Assembly: GCF_004795915.1 (NCBI RefSeq)
Contig: NZ_CP039253.1
Coordinates: 310,001 to 374,000, forward strand
Source of the DNA: Rhodococcus sp. PAMC28707
Lineage (GTDB): Bacteria; Actinomycetota; Actinomycetes; Mycobacteriales; Mycobacteriaceae
Length of the DNA: 64,000 bases
Reading direction: 5' to 3'
Part shown: in pieces, positions 1 through 9,008 of the stretch
Numbering within the stretch: the stretch's first letter is position 1
How the letters are laid out: every line of letters starts with the position of its first letter
Made by a program: the position numbers and the translations under genes
Notes under the pieces: model-generated
Seen by the model: the letters and a program-made list of their open reading frames with translations, nothing else
What the model was told of the DNA's origin: nothing
Databases searched by the model: none

Positions 1-173
1 AGCGCAGCAAACAGAAGCCGGAATGCCCTCACGAGCACGTGTGTACCGAGTACAGCGGGCGCACGCCGCGAGGTCGTCATAGTCGATCTTGGCACGGACC
101 GGCAGTGATTTCCCCACGTTTGCGTCGGGCAGTCCGGCTCTCGCGCCACCGGGCAGATACCCTGGTGGGCAGC

Positions 174-3100
174 ATGTCCACATCAACATCCCCGTCTTCG
201 AGTCTCAGACGCACCCTGACCACCCGACTTTCGGCGGTTTCCGTGCGCGACGCCCACCGACTCCGACGCAAGCTCGAACGTGCCCGCACCGACGATGCCC
301 TGGCGGCGATCGAACCCGAGATCGCTCGCGCCGAGATTCTGACCGCGAATCGGCGGGCGGCGCTTCCGAAAATCGAGTATCCCGAGGCGCTTCCGGTCAG
401 CCGCCGCAAGGACGACATCGCCGCTGCCATCGAGCAACATCAGGTCGTGATCGTCGCCGGCGAAACCGGATCGGGAAAGACGACACAGATTCCCAAAATT
501 TGTCTCGAGCTCGGCCGTGGGATTCGAGGATCCATCGGACACACCCAACCCCGTCGACTCGCTGCCAGAACGGTTGCCGAGCGCATCGCCGAGGAGGTGG
601 GCGAGACCCTTGGACAATCGATCGGTTACAAGGTCAGATTCACCGATCAATCCTCGGACTCGACGCTGGTCAAGCTGATGACCGATGGAATTCTCTTGGC
701 CGAGATTCAACGGGACCGGATGCTCCGCCAGTACGACACGCTCATCATCGACGAGGCTCACGAACGAAGTCTGAATATCGACTTCATCCTCGGCTACCTC
801 GCTCAGCTACTTCCCCGCCGGCCGGATCTGAAGGTGATCATCACCTCCGCAACGATCGATCCGGAACGGTTCGCCCAGCACTTCGCCCGCGACGGCGTAC
901 CGGCCCCCATCATCGAAGTGTCCGGACGCACGTTCCCCGTCGAGATGCGCTACCGGCCCCTGACGGTCGATGCAGGCGAGACCACTCTCGACCGAGATCC
1001 CGTCGACGCAGCATGCGATGCCGTAGACGAACTCATGGCCGAAGGTGAAGGCGACATTCTCGTCTTCCTCTCCGGTGAACGCGAAATCCGCGATACGGCC
1101 GATGCTTTGCGCGATCGGCAACTACGCAACACCGAGGTCGTGCCCCTGTATGCGCGCTTGTCCGCTGATGAGCAGCATCGAGTGTTCTCCTCGCACACCG
1201 GCCGCCGCGTCGTTCTCTCGACCAACGTCGCCGAGACGTCACTGACGGTCCCCGGAATCAGATACGTCGTCGATCCTGGTACCGCGCGAATCTCGCGTTA
1301 CTCGTTGCGCACCAAAGTCCAGCGACTCCCCATCGAGCCGATTTCGCAGGCATCGGCCCGTCAGCGGGCAGGTAGATGTGGCCGTGTGGCCGACGGAATT
1401 TGCATCCGTCTGTACTCCGAGGACGACTTCGATGCACGGCCACCGTTCACCGAACCGGAGATCCTCCGCACCAACCTCGCTTCGGTGATCCTGCAAATGA
1501 CCGCCCTCGGCCTGGGCAAGATCGATGCATTCCCCTTTGTCGAGCCGCCCGATCCGCGCAGCATTCGCGACGGAATCGGTTTGCTCGAAGAGTTGGGGGC
1601 ATTGAAGCCGTCCTCGACCACCGGCGAGTCCGAGCTCACGCCGATCGGACGCGAGCTGGCTCAGCTGCCAGTCGATCCACGCATGGCCCGCATGCTCGTG
1701 GAAGCGAACAAGACGGGCGCGCTCGCCGACGCTCTCGTCGTTGTTTCTGCGATGTCCATCCAGGACGTTCGCGAACGTCCCGCCGAACACCAGCAAGCAG
1801 CCGATGAGCAGCACGCGAGATTCACGGCTCCGAACTCGGACTTCCTGTCGTACACCGCACTGTGGGAATACCTTCGAGACCAACGAAACGACCTGTCGTC
1901 GAATCAGTTTCGAAGAATGTGTCGAAACGAATTCCTTCACTATCTCCGGGTGCGCGAATGGCAGGATCTGCACGGTCAACTACGTCAGATCACCAGAAGT
2001 CTCGGCTGGACTGTGCCCGACGCGCCGAGCTCGCACGATTCGTTGCACCAGGCGCTCCTGGCCGGACTTCTTTCGCACATCGGAGTCAAAGAAGGCGACA
2101 AACGCGAATTCCTCGGTGCCCGCGGAACCCACTTTGCGATATTCCCCGGGTCCGGGCTGTTCAAGAAGCCTCCACGCTGGGTGATGGCGGCCGAACTGGT
2201 CGAGACCGGACGTCTGTGGGGCCGGATGACGGCCCGAATCGAACCCGAATGGGCCGAAAAACTCGCCCCACATCTGGTGAAACGAACGTACTCCGAGCCA
2301 CATTGGTCCACGAAACGCCACTCTGCCATGGCGTACGAGCGCGTCACCCTGTACGGGCTTCCTCTCGTGACCGGCCGACCGGTCGGATACCACAGCATCG
2401 ACGGCGAAGTCTCACGCGAGCTGTTCATCAGGCATGCACTGGTGCAGGGCGAGTGGACGACGCAGCATCCGTTCTTTCACAAGAACCGCGCACTGCTCGA
2501 CGACGTCGGCGAGCTCGAGAATCGGGCCCGCCGTCGCGACATCGTGGTCGACGACGATGCACTCTTCGAGTTCTACGACGAGAGAATCGGGGCGGAAGCC
2601 GTTTCCGCTCGCCACTTCGACACGTGGTGGAAGAAGACGCGACGCACGACGCCGGATCTACTCGACTTCACGGCATCGACCGTCGTCAATCCGGATGCTG
2701 CATCCGTACTCGGTGGGGAGTATCCCGATGCGTGGCGCCAGGGCGAGATCCAGTTTCCGCTGACCTATCAGTTCGAGCCCGGTTCCGCCGCCGACGGAGT
2801 CAGCGCCCGCATCCCGATCGCCCTGCTCGCGCAGGTTCAACCGGTCGGATTCGACTGGCTGGTCCCGGGCATGCGAGCAGAACTTGTCAGCACACTGATC
2901 AAACTGCTGCCCAAGACTTTACGACGCAATGTGGTGCCCGCTCCCGACTTTGCCGCCGCCGCACTGACGGCGATGAAGCCGAGATCGGAACCCGTTCTCA
3001 CCGCGCTGGCTCGTGAACTCTCGCGGTTGGGTTCATGCCGGATCGATCCGGCAGACTTTCAGACTTCGGAGCTCCCCGACCATCTCCGGATGACGTTCGT

Positions 3101-4079
3101 CGCAGTGGATATCAACGGAGAGGTACTCGGATCGAACAAGGACCTGACTGCCCTCCGACGGACCCTCTCACCGCGAGTGAACCGCGAAGTTGCCAGTGCC
3201 GTCGGCCAAGCCGAGCGGGCGGCAACGCTGGCATGGACGTCCTCGACTCTGGGAACTCTCGAGGAGACCGTCTCACGTTCTGTAGGCGGCCAACGTGTCA
3301 CCGGATATCCCGCACTCGTACCGGAAAGCGGTGGCGTCGCGGTCCGCGTACTGAGTACACCGGCCCAGCAACGTGCCGCAATGCGCAACGGAACCAGGGC
3401 ACTGTTGAGCGAGCGTGCACCGCGCGGCACAAAGGCACTCATCGCTGGAATTCCGACAAAGGAAAGAATCGCACTCGGACAGAATCCGTACGGCAGCATC
3501 GAAGCTTTGCTCGAGGACTGCCGCACGACAGCAATCGACGAGTCGATGAGTGCGCACGGCGGTCCCGTCCGCTCGCCGGAAGAATTCGAAGCGTTGGTCA
3601 AGGCGGTGAACGCCGAGGTAACCGAACGCACGTCTCGGGTCCTTGCACTGATTCGACCGATTCTGACTGCGGCCGTGGAGCTTCGAGCGGCACTCGAACG
3701 AGCAGACGGCGACGCCGCCGATGACGTCCGCGAACAACTAGCCGCTCTGGTGTTCGATGGCTTCGTCTTCGAATTCGGCTCTGCCAGGCTCGCTGAAATT
3801 CCCCGATACCTCACGGCCGCTACTCGGCGACTCGGCTCACTACCCAGCAGTGCGAACAGGGACGAAACCGGAATGAACGCACTCGATCGAGTCTACGAGG
3901 CATACGACCGACTGCTGAAGTCGCTTCCTGAAGCCAGACAGCAGAGCAAACCAGTGCAGGAGATCTTCTGGATGATCGAGGAGTTACGAATTCAACTTTT
4001 CGCGCAAGGAATTCGGACCGCGTACCCGATATCGGAAAAGAGGATCACAAAAGCAATCCAGGCCATCAGCCAACAGTGA
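174..4079 (+). CDS. hrpA: ATP-dependent RNA helicase HrpA (DEAH box)
   Basis: Large DEAH-box helicase of about 1301 residues, the usual length of bacterial HrpA. Seen: P-loop GETGSGKTT at about residues 96-104, DEAH at 193-196, an SAT motif (TITSATIDPERF) shortly after, and the QRAGRCGR-type motif VI. The long C-terminal half matches the DUF3418 region of HrpA in length. HrpA-type helicases act on mRNA and on stalled or collided ribosomes (family knowledge). The frame is open upstream to position 39, but the ATG at 174 follows a GGTGGG stretch and begins a normal HrpA N-terminus, so the 45 upstream codons are left out. The gene converges on nrdR, 44 bases away. Identity is firm; only the start is uncertain. 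Confidence 0.95.
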   Translation: MSTSTSPSSSLRRTLTTRLSAVSVRDAHRLRRKLERARTDDALAAIEPEIARAEILTANRRAALPKIEYPEALPVSRRKDDIAAAIEQHQVVIVAGETGSGKTTQIPKICLELGRGIRGSIGHTQPRRLAARTVAERIAEEVGETLGQSIGYKVRFTDQSSDSTLVKLMTDGILLAEIQRDRMLRQYDTLIIDEAHERSLNIDFILGYLAQLLPRRPDLKVIITSATIDPERFAQHFARDGVPAPIIEVSGRTFPVEMRYRPLTVDAGETTLDRDPVDAACDAVDELMAEGEGDILVFLSGEREIRDTADALRDRQLRNTEVVPLYARLSADEQHRVFSSHTGRRVVLSTNVAETSLTVPGIRYVVDPGTARISRYSLRTKVQRLPIEPISQASARQRAGRCGRVADGICIRLYSEDDFDARPPFTEPEILRTNLASVILQMTALGLGKIDAFPFVEPPDPRSIRDGIGLLEELGALKPSSTTGESELTPIGRELAQLPVDPRMARMLVEANKTGALADALVVVSAMSIQDVRERPAEHQQAADEQHARFTAPNSDFLSYTALWEYLRDQRNDLSSNQFRRMCRNEFLHYLRVREWQDLHGQLRQITRSLGWTVPDAPSSHDSLHQALLAGLLSHIGVKEGDKREFLGARGTHFAIFPGSGLFKKPPRWVMAAELVETGRLWGRMTARIEPEWAEKLAPHLVKRTYSEPHWSTKRHSAMAYERVTLYGLPLVTGRPVGYHSIDGEVSRELFIRHALVQGEWTTQHPFFHKNRALLDDVGELENRARRRDIVVDDDALFEFYDERIGAEAVSARHFDTWWKKTRRTTPDLLDFTASTVVNPDAASVLGGEYPDAWRQGEIQFPLTYQFEPGSAADGVSARIPIALLAQVQPVGFDWLVPGMRAELVSTLIKLLPKTLRRNVVPAPDFAAAALTAMKPRSEPVLTALARELSRLGSCRIDPADFQTSELPDHLRMTFVAVDINGEVLGSNKDLTALRRTLSPRVNREVASAVGQAERAATLAWTSSTLGTLEETVSRSVGGQRVTGYPALVPESGGVAVRVLSTPAQQRAAMRNGTRALLSERAPRGTKALIAGIPTKERIALGQNPYGSIEALLEDCRTTAIDESMSAHGGPVRSPEEFEALVKAVNAEVTERTSRVLALIRPILTAAVELRAALERADGDAADDVREQLAALVFDGFVFEFGSARLAEIPRYLTAATRRLGSLPSSANRDETGMNALDRVYEAYDRLLKSLPEARQQSKPVQEIFWMIEELRIQLFAQGIRTAYPISEKRITKAIQAISQQ

Positions 4080-4123
4080 GGCCTCGAGTCGACCGATTCT
4101 CGCCCGTCGAGCGCACGCGCTCT

Positions 4124-4591
4124 TCAGTCGACAGCGACAGCGGGCTGTCGATGGTCGCGAAGGCCCTGAATTTCTTTCTCGAAGTCCTCGGCCGAACTGA
4201 AGGACTTGTACACCGACGCGAACCGTAGATACGCAACCTCGTCGAGATCGCGAAGCGGACCGAGAATAGCCAGTCCGACCTCGTTGCTGGGGATCTCGGC
4301 TGATCCGGATGCCCGAACTGCATCCTCGACCTGCTGAGCCAACAGATTCAGAGCGTCGTTGTCGACATCACGGCCTTGGCAGGCACGACGGACGCCTCGC
4401 ACTACTTTCTCCCGACTGAAGGGCTCGGTGACTCCGCTGCGCTTCACGACAGCCAGAACAGCGGTCTCCACTGTGGTGAAGCGGCGTCCACACTCCGGGC
4501 ACGAGCGACGACGACGGATCGCCTGACCTTCGTCCGCCTCACGGGAGTCGACCACTCGGGAGTCGGGGTGCTTGCAGAACGGGCAATGCAT
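4124..4591 (-). CDS. nrdR: Transcriptional repressor NrdR
   Basis: 155-residue regulator of ribonucleotide reductase genes. The N-terminal zinc ribbon has C3, C6, C31 and C34 (start MHCPFC, later CPECGRRF), followed by an ATP-cone domain. The family senses ATP/dATP and represses nrd operons. The frame is open for 88 more codons upstream, but the ATG at 4591 has GGAGG eight bases before it and gives the standard NrdR length. The order nrdR / ChiZ-like / lexA matches mycobacteria. Confidence 0.96.
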   Translation of the reverse strand: MHCPFCKHPDSRVVDSREADEGQAIRRRRSCPECGRRFTTVETAVLAVVKRSGVTEPFSREKVVRGVRRACQGRDVDNDALNLLAQQVEDAVRASGSAEIPSNEVGLAILGPLRDLDEVAYLRFASVYKSFSSAEDFEKEIQGLRDHRQPAVAVD

Positions 4592-4730
4592 GTAAGAGCC
4601 TCCGTCGTAGCCGTCACACCATCTCGTAGGTAGCGCAAGAGGTGCAGGTACCGAGGATACTCGGAGTGCTATCGAGCCCAGTGTCGCGTACCTGGCTCGA
4701 TCAACGAGCAGTACTTCAGGCATGGTTGTA

Positions 4731-5192
4731 TCACTGGCCCGAGTCGGTGGCCGCGATGAGATCCTGACCCGCAGTACCGACGAATCCACCTTGCTCGACG
4801 ACCGTGACAGCACCGGCTGAGCCGCCGTCGAGATATCCGGCGCGTAGATTCGCAAGCCCTACCAAGCCCAGAAGAACAATGGCTGTGATCAACACACCCG
4901 CGATCGTGGCGGTCCACGACATTGTCTGACGTGGCGCCTCGTCGTCGAAGCTTCGATCGGCGGAGCTGTGATCGATGACCCGGTTGCAACCGTCCTGTTG
5001 CGCGACAGCGTGAAGGTAGCGTCGACGGTCGAGTGACGCGCAAGACGTGCGTGGGCGAGAAGTACGGACGGGCTGGCCCGAGCGCGTTGTGCGATCGAGG
5101 GTGTCGCGACCGTCTATACCCCGACCGTCTATACCCCGACCTGCTGCTGCGAGCCTGGTGAGAGCACTGGTCCGCTCTGTAGTGATGCTCAT
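4731..5192 (-). CDS. ChiZ-like (Rv2719c position) membrane protein lacking an evident LysM domain
   Basis: 153-residue protein divergent from lexA, in the place held in mycobacteria by the SOS-induced division inhibitor ChiZ (Rv2719c). It has a polar, Arg-rich N-terminal region and one membrane segment (around [18 protein letters not shown], residues 91-110). It then ends about 35 residues later with a short Gly/Ala tail. The mycobacterial protein has a LysM domain at this point; here I see none, in this frame or the others, before nrdR. The start at 5192 is set by GGAGG four to five bases upstream. A 15-bp tandem duplication at 5108-5137 repeats the peptide GIDGR. Assignment rests on position, topology and the shared SOS-box promoter region rather than on sequence identity. 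Confidence 0.7.
   Translation of the reverse strand: MSITTERTSALTRLAAAGRGIDGRGIDGRDTLDRTTRSGQPVRTSRPRTSCASLDRRRYLHAVAQQDGCNRVIDHSSADRSFDDEAPRQTMSWTATIAGVLITAIVLLGLVGLANLRAGYLDGGSAGAVTVVEQGGFVGTAGQDLIAATDSGQ
5108..5137. repeat. 15-bp tandem duplication inside the ChiZ-like gene
   Basis: Two perfect adjacent copies of a 15-bp unit (gaccgtctatacccc, 5108-5122 and 5123-5137). In frame on the minus strand it encodes GIDGR twice. Fifteen bases keep the reading frame, so this is a length change in the cytoplasmic linker rather than a disruption. Confidence 0.85.
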
Positions 5193-5276
5193 CGGAACCT
5201 CCACTGCGGTGTACAGATCGACCGTGGCGATGCTCGCGACCGACGCGACTTTCACCTTTATTCGATCAGGCGTTCG

Positions 5277-5292
5277 ACGAACGCTTGTTCGA
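5277..5292. promoter_or_regulatory. LexA-binding SOS box 1
   Basis: Core CGAACGCTTGTTCG, a perfect inverted repeat (CGAAC, 4-base spacer, GTTCG) matching the actinobacterial/mycobacterial SOS consensus TCGAACnnnnGTTCGA in its inner ten positions. It lies in the lexA/ChiZ-like divergent region, 85 bases upstream of the ChiZ-like start, so it probably serves the ChiZ-like gene. Confidence 0.85.
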
Positions 5293-5340
5293 AGTTCTAT
5301 CACGCGGGTCGGACAATGTCAGCAGAAGTTACGACACGGA

Positions 5341-5356
5341 TCGAACAGATGTTTGA
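5341..5356. promoter_or_regulatory. LexA-binding SOS box 2
   Basis: TCGAACAGATGTTTGA matches TCGAACnnnnGTTCGA except for one base (GTTTGA). It lies 122 bases upstream of the lexA start and is the better placed of the two boxes for lexA autoregulation. A half-site TCGAACAG follows at 5358. Confidence 0.8.
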
Positions 5357-5478
5357 TCGAACAGGGTTTTCGGGCTAGATTCGTGTCAGAAACCACACGT
5401 CACATCCACACCACGCGTTCGGGCCACTCGAGCACACGAGATGCCCGGCAGGGGAAGGCGATGCAGGAGGATGCACGA

Positions 5479-6348
5479 ATGAAAGAAGAGACCTCGTCAG
5501 GGTCACCGAAGTCCACGGGCAAGACGAGCGGCAAGGCGAGCGGGAAGACGAAGGCTACGGCAGTGCGCGCAAAGACGCTCGGAAGTGCCACCGGTGGAAA
5601 GGTCCCCGCGCCGGCTGCCAAGACCGCCACAACCGCCAAGGCGCCCTCGGTGCCGACGGCGAAGGCATTCGAAGGTGAGGGCACCGACGTCAATGCGGGC
5701 CTGACCGAACGTCAACGCAAAGTTCTCGAGGTCATCAGAGCTTCGGTGACCGAGCGTGGCTACCCGCCGAGCATCCGGGAGATCGGGGATGCAGTCGGGC
5801 TGACCTCTACGTCGTCGGTCGCTCATCAGCTTCGGACGTTGGAACGCAAAGGTTTCCTCAGACGTGATCCGAACCGCCCACGCGCAGTGGATGTTCGCGG
5901 GCTCGACGAGGTACAGGCAGACCACGCGGCAGCCGTTGCCGACGGTTCGGCGCCTGCGGAGGATCAACTGCCGACTCCGACGTTCGTTCCAGTACTGGGA
6001 AGAATCGCAGCCGGCGGACCAATTCTTGCCGAGCAGGCGGTCGAGGACGTTTTCCCTCTCCCCCGCGAACTGGTCGGCCAGGGTTCACTGTTCATGCTGA
6101 GAGTGGTCGGCGAGTCGATGATCGAAGCAGCGATCTGCGATGGCGACTGGGTCGTGGTTCGACAGCAGAGTGTCGCCGACAACGGTGACATCGTTGCAGC
6201 AATGATCGATGGCGAAGCCACGGTGAAGACGTTCAAGCGCACCAAAGGTGAGGTATGGCTACTGCCGCACAACCCATTGTTCGAACCGATCCCGGGCAAT
6301 GACGCAGCCATCCTCGGCAAGGTCGTCACGGTCATGCGCAAGCTCTGA
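5479..6348 (+). CDS. lexA: SOS repressor LexA with long basic N-terminal extension
   Basis: 289-residue LexA. Residues 75-140 form the winged-helix DNA-binding domain ([12 protein letters not shown], then [15 protein letters not shown]). The self-cleavage site is A178-G179 in GRIAAGG. The catalytic dyad is S213 (GESM) and K250 (ATVKTFKR). RecA-stimulated cleavage at Ala-Gly inactivates LexA and induces the SOS regulon. The start at 5479 has GGAGG eight bases upstream; an in-frame ATG at 5461 precedes that SD. The first ~70 residues are low complexity, rich in Lys, Ala, Thr and Ser, and absent from typical 200-236-residue LexA proteins. Two SOS boxes lie upstream and a strong terminator follows. 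Confidence 0.96.
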   Translation: MKEETSSGSPKSTGKTSGKASGKTKATAVRAKTLGSATGGKVPAPAAKTATTAKAPSVPTAKAFEGEGTDVNAGLTERQRKVLEVIRASVTERGYPPSIREIGDAVGLTSTSSVAHQLRTLERKGFLRRDPNRPRAVDVRGLDEVQADHAAAVADGSAPAEDQLPTPTFVPVLGRIAAGGPILAEQAVEDVFPLPRELVGQGSLFMLRVVGESMIEAAICDGDWVVVRQQSVADNGDIVAAMIDGEATVKTFKRTKGEVWLLPHNPLFEPIPGNDAAILGKVVTVMRKL

Positions 6349-6370
6349 TCAGCGAGTTCGTACAGACGAA

Positions 6371-6405
6371 GGGCCGCAACCTCGTGTTTCGAGGTTGCGG
6401 TCCTT
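6371..6405. terminator. Bidirectional terminator between lexA and acyl-CoA dehydrogenase gene
   Basis: Inverted repeat with 14-base arms (6371-6384 and 6390-6403, one G-T mismatch) around a 5-base loop, followed by a short TCCTTAA. It lies between the converging stops of lexA (6348) and the acyl-CoA dehydrogenase gene (6431), so it can serve both. Confidence 0.85.
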
Positions 6406-6430
6406 AACTGTATCGATCGAAAGGTGAGAA

Positions 6431-7609
6431 CTAGAGATTCAGTCCCCGCCCGATGATTTCCTTCATGATCTCGGTCGTTCCGCCGTAGATCGTCTGCACC
6501 CGAGAGTCCATGTATGCCTTGGCAATCGGGTATTCCTTCATGTATCCGTATCCGCCATGCAGTTGCAGGCAGCGGTCGATGAGACGCACCTGGTTCTCGG
6601 TGGTCCACCACTTGGCCATAGCGGCTTCCTGCACCGTCAGCTTGCCGTCGTTGAGCAGTTCGATGAATTTGTCGACCATGATCCGTGAGGCGGTCGTCTC
6701 GGTTGCCAACTCCGCCAGCACGAATCGTGTGTTCTGGAATTTGCCGATGGACTTACCGAATGCCTTGCGATCACGGCAGTACTGAATTGTCATGTCGAGC
6801 GCCGACTCCATGGCGGCTGCTGCGACGACCGCAATGGACAGTCGTTCCTGAGGCAGGTTCTGCATCAGGTAGATGAAGCCCATCCCTTCCTCACCGAGAA
6901 GGTTCGCGGCGGGCACGCGAACGTCGGTGAAGCTGAGTTCAGCCGTGTCCTGCGCCTTCATCCCGATCTTGTCGAGATTGCGTCCGCGTTCGAAACCAGG
7001 CATGTCGCGCTCGACGACGAGCAAGCTGAATCCCTGCGCACCCTTGTCGGGGTCGGTGCAGGCTACGACGATGACGAGGTCGGCATTGATTCCGTTGGTG
7101 ATGAAGGTTTTGGACCCGTTGAGGACCCAGTCGTCTCCATCGCGAACGGCCTTGGTCTTGATTCCCTGCAGATCGCTACCGGTACCGGGCTCGGTCATCG
7201 CGATCGCGGTGATCAACTCACCGGAACTGAATCCGGGTAGCCAACGCTGCTTTTGTTCTTCGTTCGTCAGATTGATGAGGTATGGCGCGACGACGTCGTT
7301 GTGCAGCGTGAATCCGATTCCGCTGTAGCCGCCGCGGGTGGTTTCCTCGGTGACGACGGCGTTGTAGCGGAAGTCTTTGACACCGCCACCGCCGTACTCC
7401 TCCGGCACGTCGGTGCCGAGGAATCCTTGCTTTCCGGCTTCTACCCACACCCAACGATCGACGAGGTTCTGCTCTTCCCACTTAGCGTGGTTCGGCGCAA
7501 CGTGTTGGTCGAGGAACTTGCGGTACGACTCGCGAAACATGTCGTGCTCGGAATCGAATATCGTGCGTTCCACTTCGGTCTCCTTCGAATTGCCAACCGG
7601 CGGCACCAT
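6431..7609 (-). CDS. Acyl-CoA dehydrogenase (FadE family)
   Basis: 392-residue flavoprotein that would oxidise an acyl-CoA to the trans-2-enoyl-CoA. Seen: MTEPGTGSD at about 138-146 (FAD/substrate region) and the C-terminal YGGTTEIMKE at 375-384. At the position where medium-chain enzymes have the catalytic Glu (YEGT) there is Gly (YGGT). The sequence LPQERL instead places E255 on helix G, the catalytic-base position in long-chain and isovaleryl-CoA dehydrogenases. This suggests a long- or branched-chain type, an inference. The ATG at 7609 has a near-ideal GGAGGTGACC before it. A GTG at 7573 preceded by AAGGAG is a strong alternative (380 residues). A TGACGTCA palindrome at 7628-7635 lies just upstream. 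Confidence 0.93.
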   Translation of the reverse strand: MVPPVGNSKETEVERTIFDSEHDMFRESYRKFLDQHVAPNHAKWEEQNLVDRWVWVEAGKQGFLGTDVPEEYGGGGVKDFRYNAVVTEETTRGGYSGIGFTLHNDVVAPYLINLTNEEQKQRWLPGFSSGELITAIAMTEPGTGSDLQGIKTKAVRDGDDWVLNGSKTFITNGINADLVIVVACTDPDKGAQGFSLLVVERDMPGFERGRNLDKIGMKAQDTAELSFTDVRVPAANLLGEEGMGFIYLMQNLPQERLSIAVVAAAAMESALDMTIQYCRDRKAFGKSIGKFQNTRFVLAELATETTASRIMVDKFIELLNDGKLTVQEAAMAKWWTTENQVRLIDRCLQLHGGYGYMKEYPIAKAYMDSRVQTIYGGTTEIMKEIIGRGLNL

Positions 7610-7709
7610 TGGTCACCTCCGGTGAACTGACGTCATTCGAGCCTACGGCCGAATAGGTCAACCGGTCGATGACCGAGCCGCGCGGAATCGGTGACCGAAG
7701 AAAGTGCTG

Positions 7710-9008
7710 TTATCGGCGCTGTGTGCGAGAAAGGGCGCGCAGAACGGGATAGCCGACCAAGATTCCGACCGATCCCCAGGCGATACCGCCGAGCTCCACC
7801 GACCCGACCGTCAGTGTCAGATCGCCGATGCCGGCAACGATGGCAGCAGCGACGACAACGAGGTTGACGGGATCGGTGAAATCGACCTTGCTGTCCGACC
7901 AGATGCGCACACCCAGCAGGCCGATCAACCCGTAAAGAACCAATGTCGCGCCACCGATGACTCCGTCCGGGACCGTGAACACCAACGCGCCGAACTTCGG
8001 CGAGAACGCGAGCACTACGGCCGTCACCGCGGCCACCCAGTAGGCCGCGGTCGAATACACCCGGGTCGCCGCCATCACGCCGATGTTCTCGGCGTAGGTC
8101 GTCGTGCCCGAGCCACCCGCAGCACCTGCCAGCGTCGTCGCCAATCCATCTGCGATGAGTGCGTCTCCGGCGAGGTCGTCGAGTTGCTTACCTGTCATTG
8201 CCGATACTGCTTTGACGTGCCCGACGTTCTCGGCCACGAGAACGATGACGACGGGTAGTGCGATGAGTACGACGGACAATTCGAACGTCGGTCCGCGGAA
8301 TTCGGGAATACCGATCCATTCTGCAGCCCTCATCGCGTCGAGTTTGACGTCCGAGATCTGCCCTGACACCGCAGCGAAAACCCATCCGACGATGACACCG
8401 ACAAGGATGCCGAGGCGTCCGAGCAGTCCCGGACCGGCGACGGTCACCAGCAGGATCGCCGCGAGAGTCACCGCGGCCACGAGTGGCTGCGCCTCGAACG
8501 ACGACGTCGCTGCGGGAGCGAGGTTGAGTCCGATGAGAACCACGACCGCACCTGTGACGACCGGAGGCATCACCGCTTCGATGAGTCGTCCGCCCGCGAA
8601 CTTGACGACCAATCCGACGAGGGTCAGCACGACGCCTACGGACATGACGGCGCCGAGTTGCGCGGCGGGGCCACTTGCCTGCGCCGCACTGAGTGGTGCA
8701 ATGAAAGCGAACGAGGATCCGAGATAGCTGGGGATGCGCCCCCGCGTGATCACGAGGAACAGCGCGGTACCGATGCCCGAGAACAACAGGGTCGTGGTGA
8801 CGGGAAATCCGGTCACCGTGGGAACGAGCAACGTGGCACCGAACATGGCGATGACGTGCTGCATACCGATACCCACGGTGCGCGGCCACGACAGGCGCTG
8901 GTCCGGTGCCACAACTGCCCCTGCCTCGACGTTCTTGCCGTTGCCGTGCAGGGTCCATCCGAATTGTCTTCTCACGGGTTCGAATCCTAGGGCCTGCCGC
9001 TTCGTCAC
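7710..9008 (-). CDS. NCS2-family uracil/xanthine permease
   Basis: 432-residue polytopic membrane transporter of the nucleobase:cation symporter-2 family. Typical features are the N-terminal LSWPRTVGIGMQHVIAMFGA segment, repeated hydrophobic helices and the NCS2 signature region around GGSGTTTYAENIGVMAATRV. It would import uracil or another purine/pyrimidine base. The chosen GTG at 9008 overlaps the ptsI stop as GTGA, implying translational coupling to ptsI. A later start near the GTG before RRQFGWTLHG is possible. Substrate cannot be told from the sequence. Confidence 0.9.
   Translation of the reverse strand: MTKRQALGFEPVRRQFGWTLHGNGKNVEAGAVVAPDQRLSWPRTVGIGMQHVIAMFGATLLVPTVTGFPVTTTLLFSGIGTALFLVITRGRIPSYLGSSFAFIAPLSAAQASGPAAQLGAVMSVGVVLTLVGLVVKFAGGRLIEAVMPPVVTGAVVVLIGLNLAPAATSSFEAQPLVAAVTLAAILLVTVAGPGLLGRLGILVGVIVGWVFAAVSGQISDVKLDAMRAAEWIGIPEFRGPTFELSVVLIALPVVIVLVAENVGHVKAVSAMTGKQLDDLAGDALIADGLATTLAGAAGGSGTTTYAENIGVMAATRVYSTAAYWVAAVTAVVLAFSPKFGALVFTVPDGVIGGATLVLYGLIGLLGVRIWSDSKVDFTDPVNLVVVAAAIVAGIGDLTLTVGSVELGGIAWGSVGILVGYPVLRALSRTQRR

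Noticed and set aside
39..173. In-frame upstream extension of HrpA
   Set aside because: No SD, atypical Arg-rich sequence, and the family N-terminus begins at the ATG at 174.
1239..1979. Long antisense reading frames opposite hrpA, and similar ones opposite recA, gluC, ptsI, rnj and others
   Set aside because: Typical of high-GC codon bias; no SD, no family motifs, and the sense genes are certain.
4108..4123. Hairpin GAGCGCACGCGCTC between hrpA and nrdR
   Set aside because: Stem of only five to six pairs, partly blocked by a tiny loop; too weak to call a terminator.
4592..4855. In-frame upstream extension of NrdR
   Set aside because: NrdR proteins begin at MHCPFC, and a strong SD precedes that ATG; the upstream codons overlap the end of the ChiZ-like gene.
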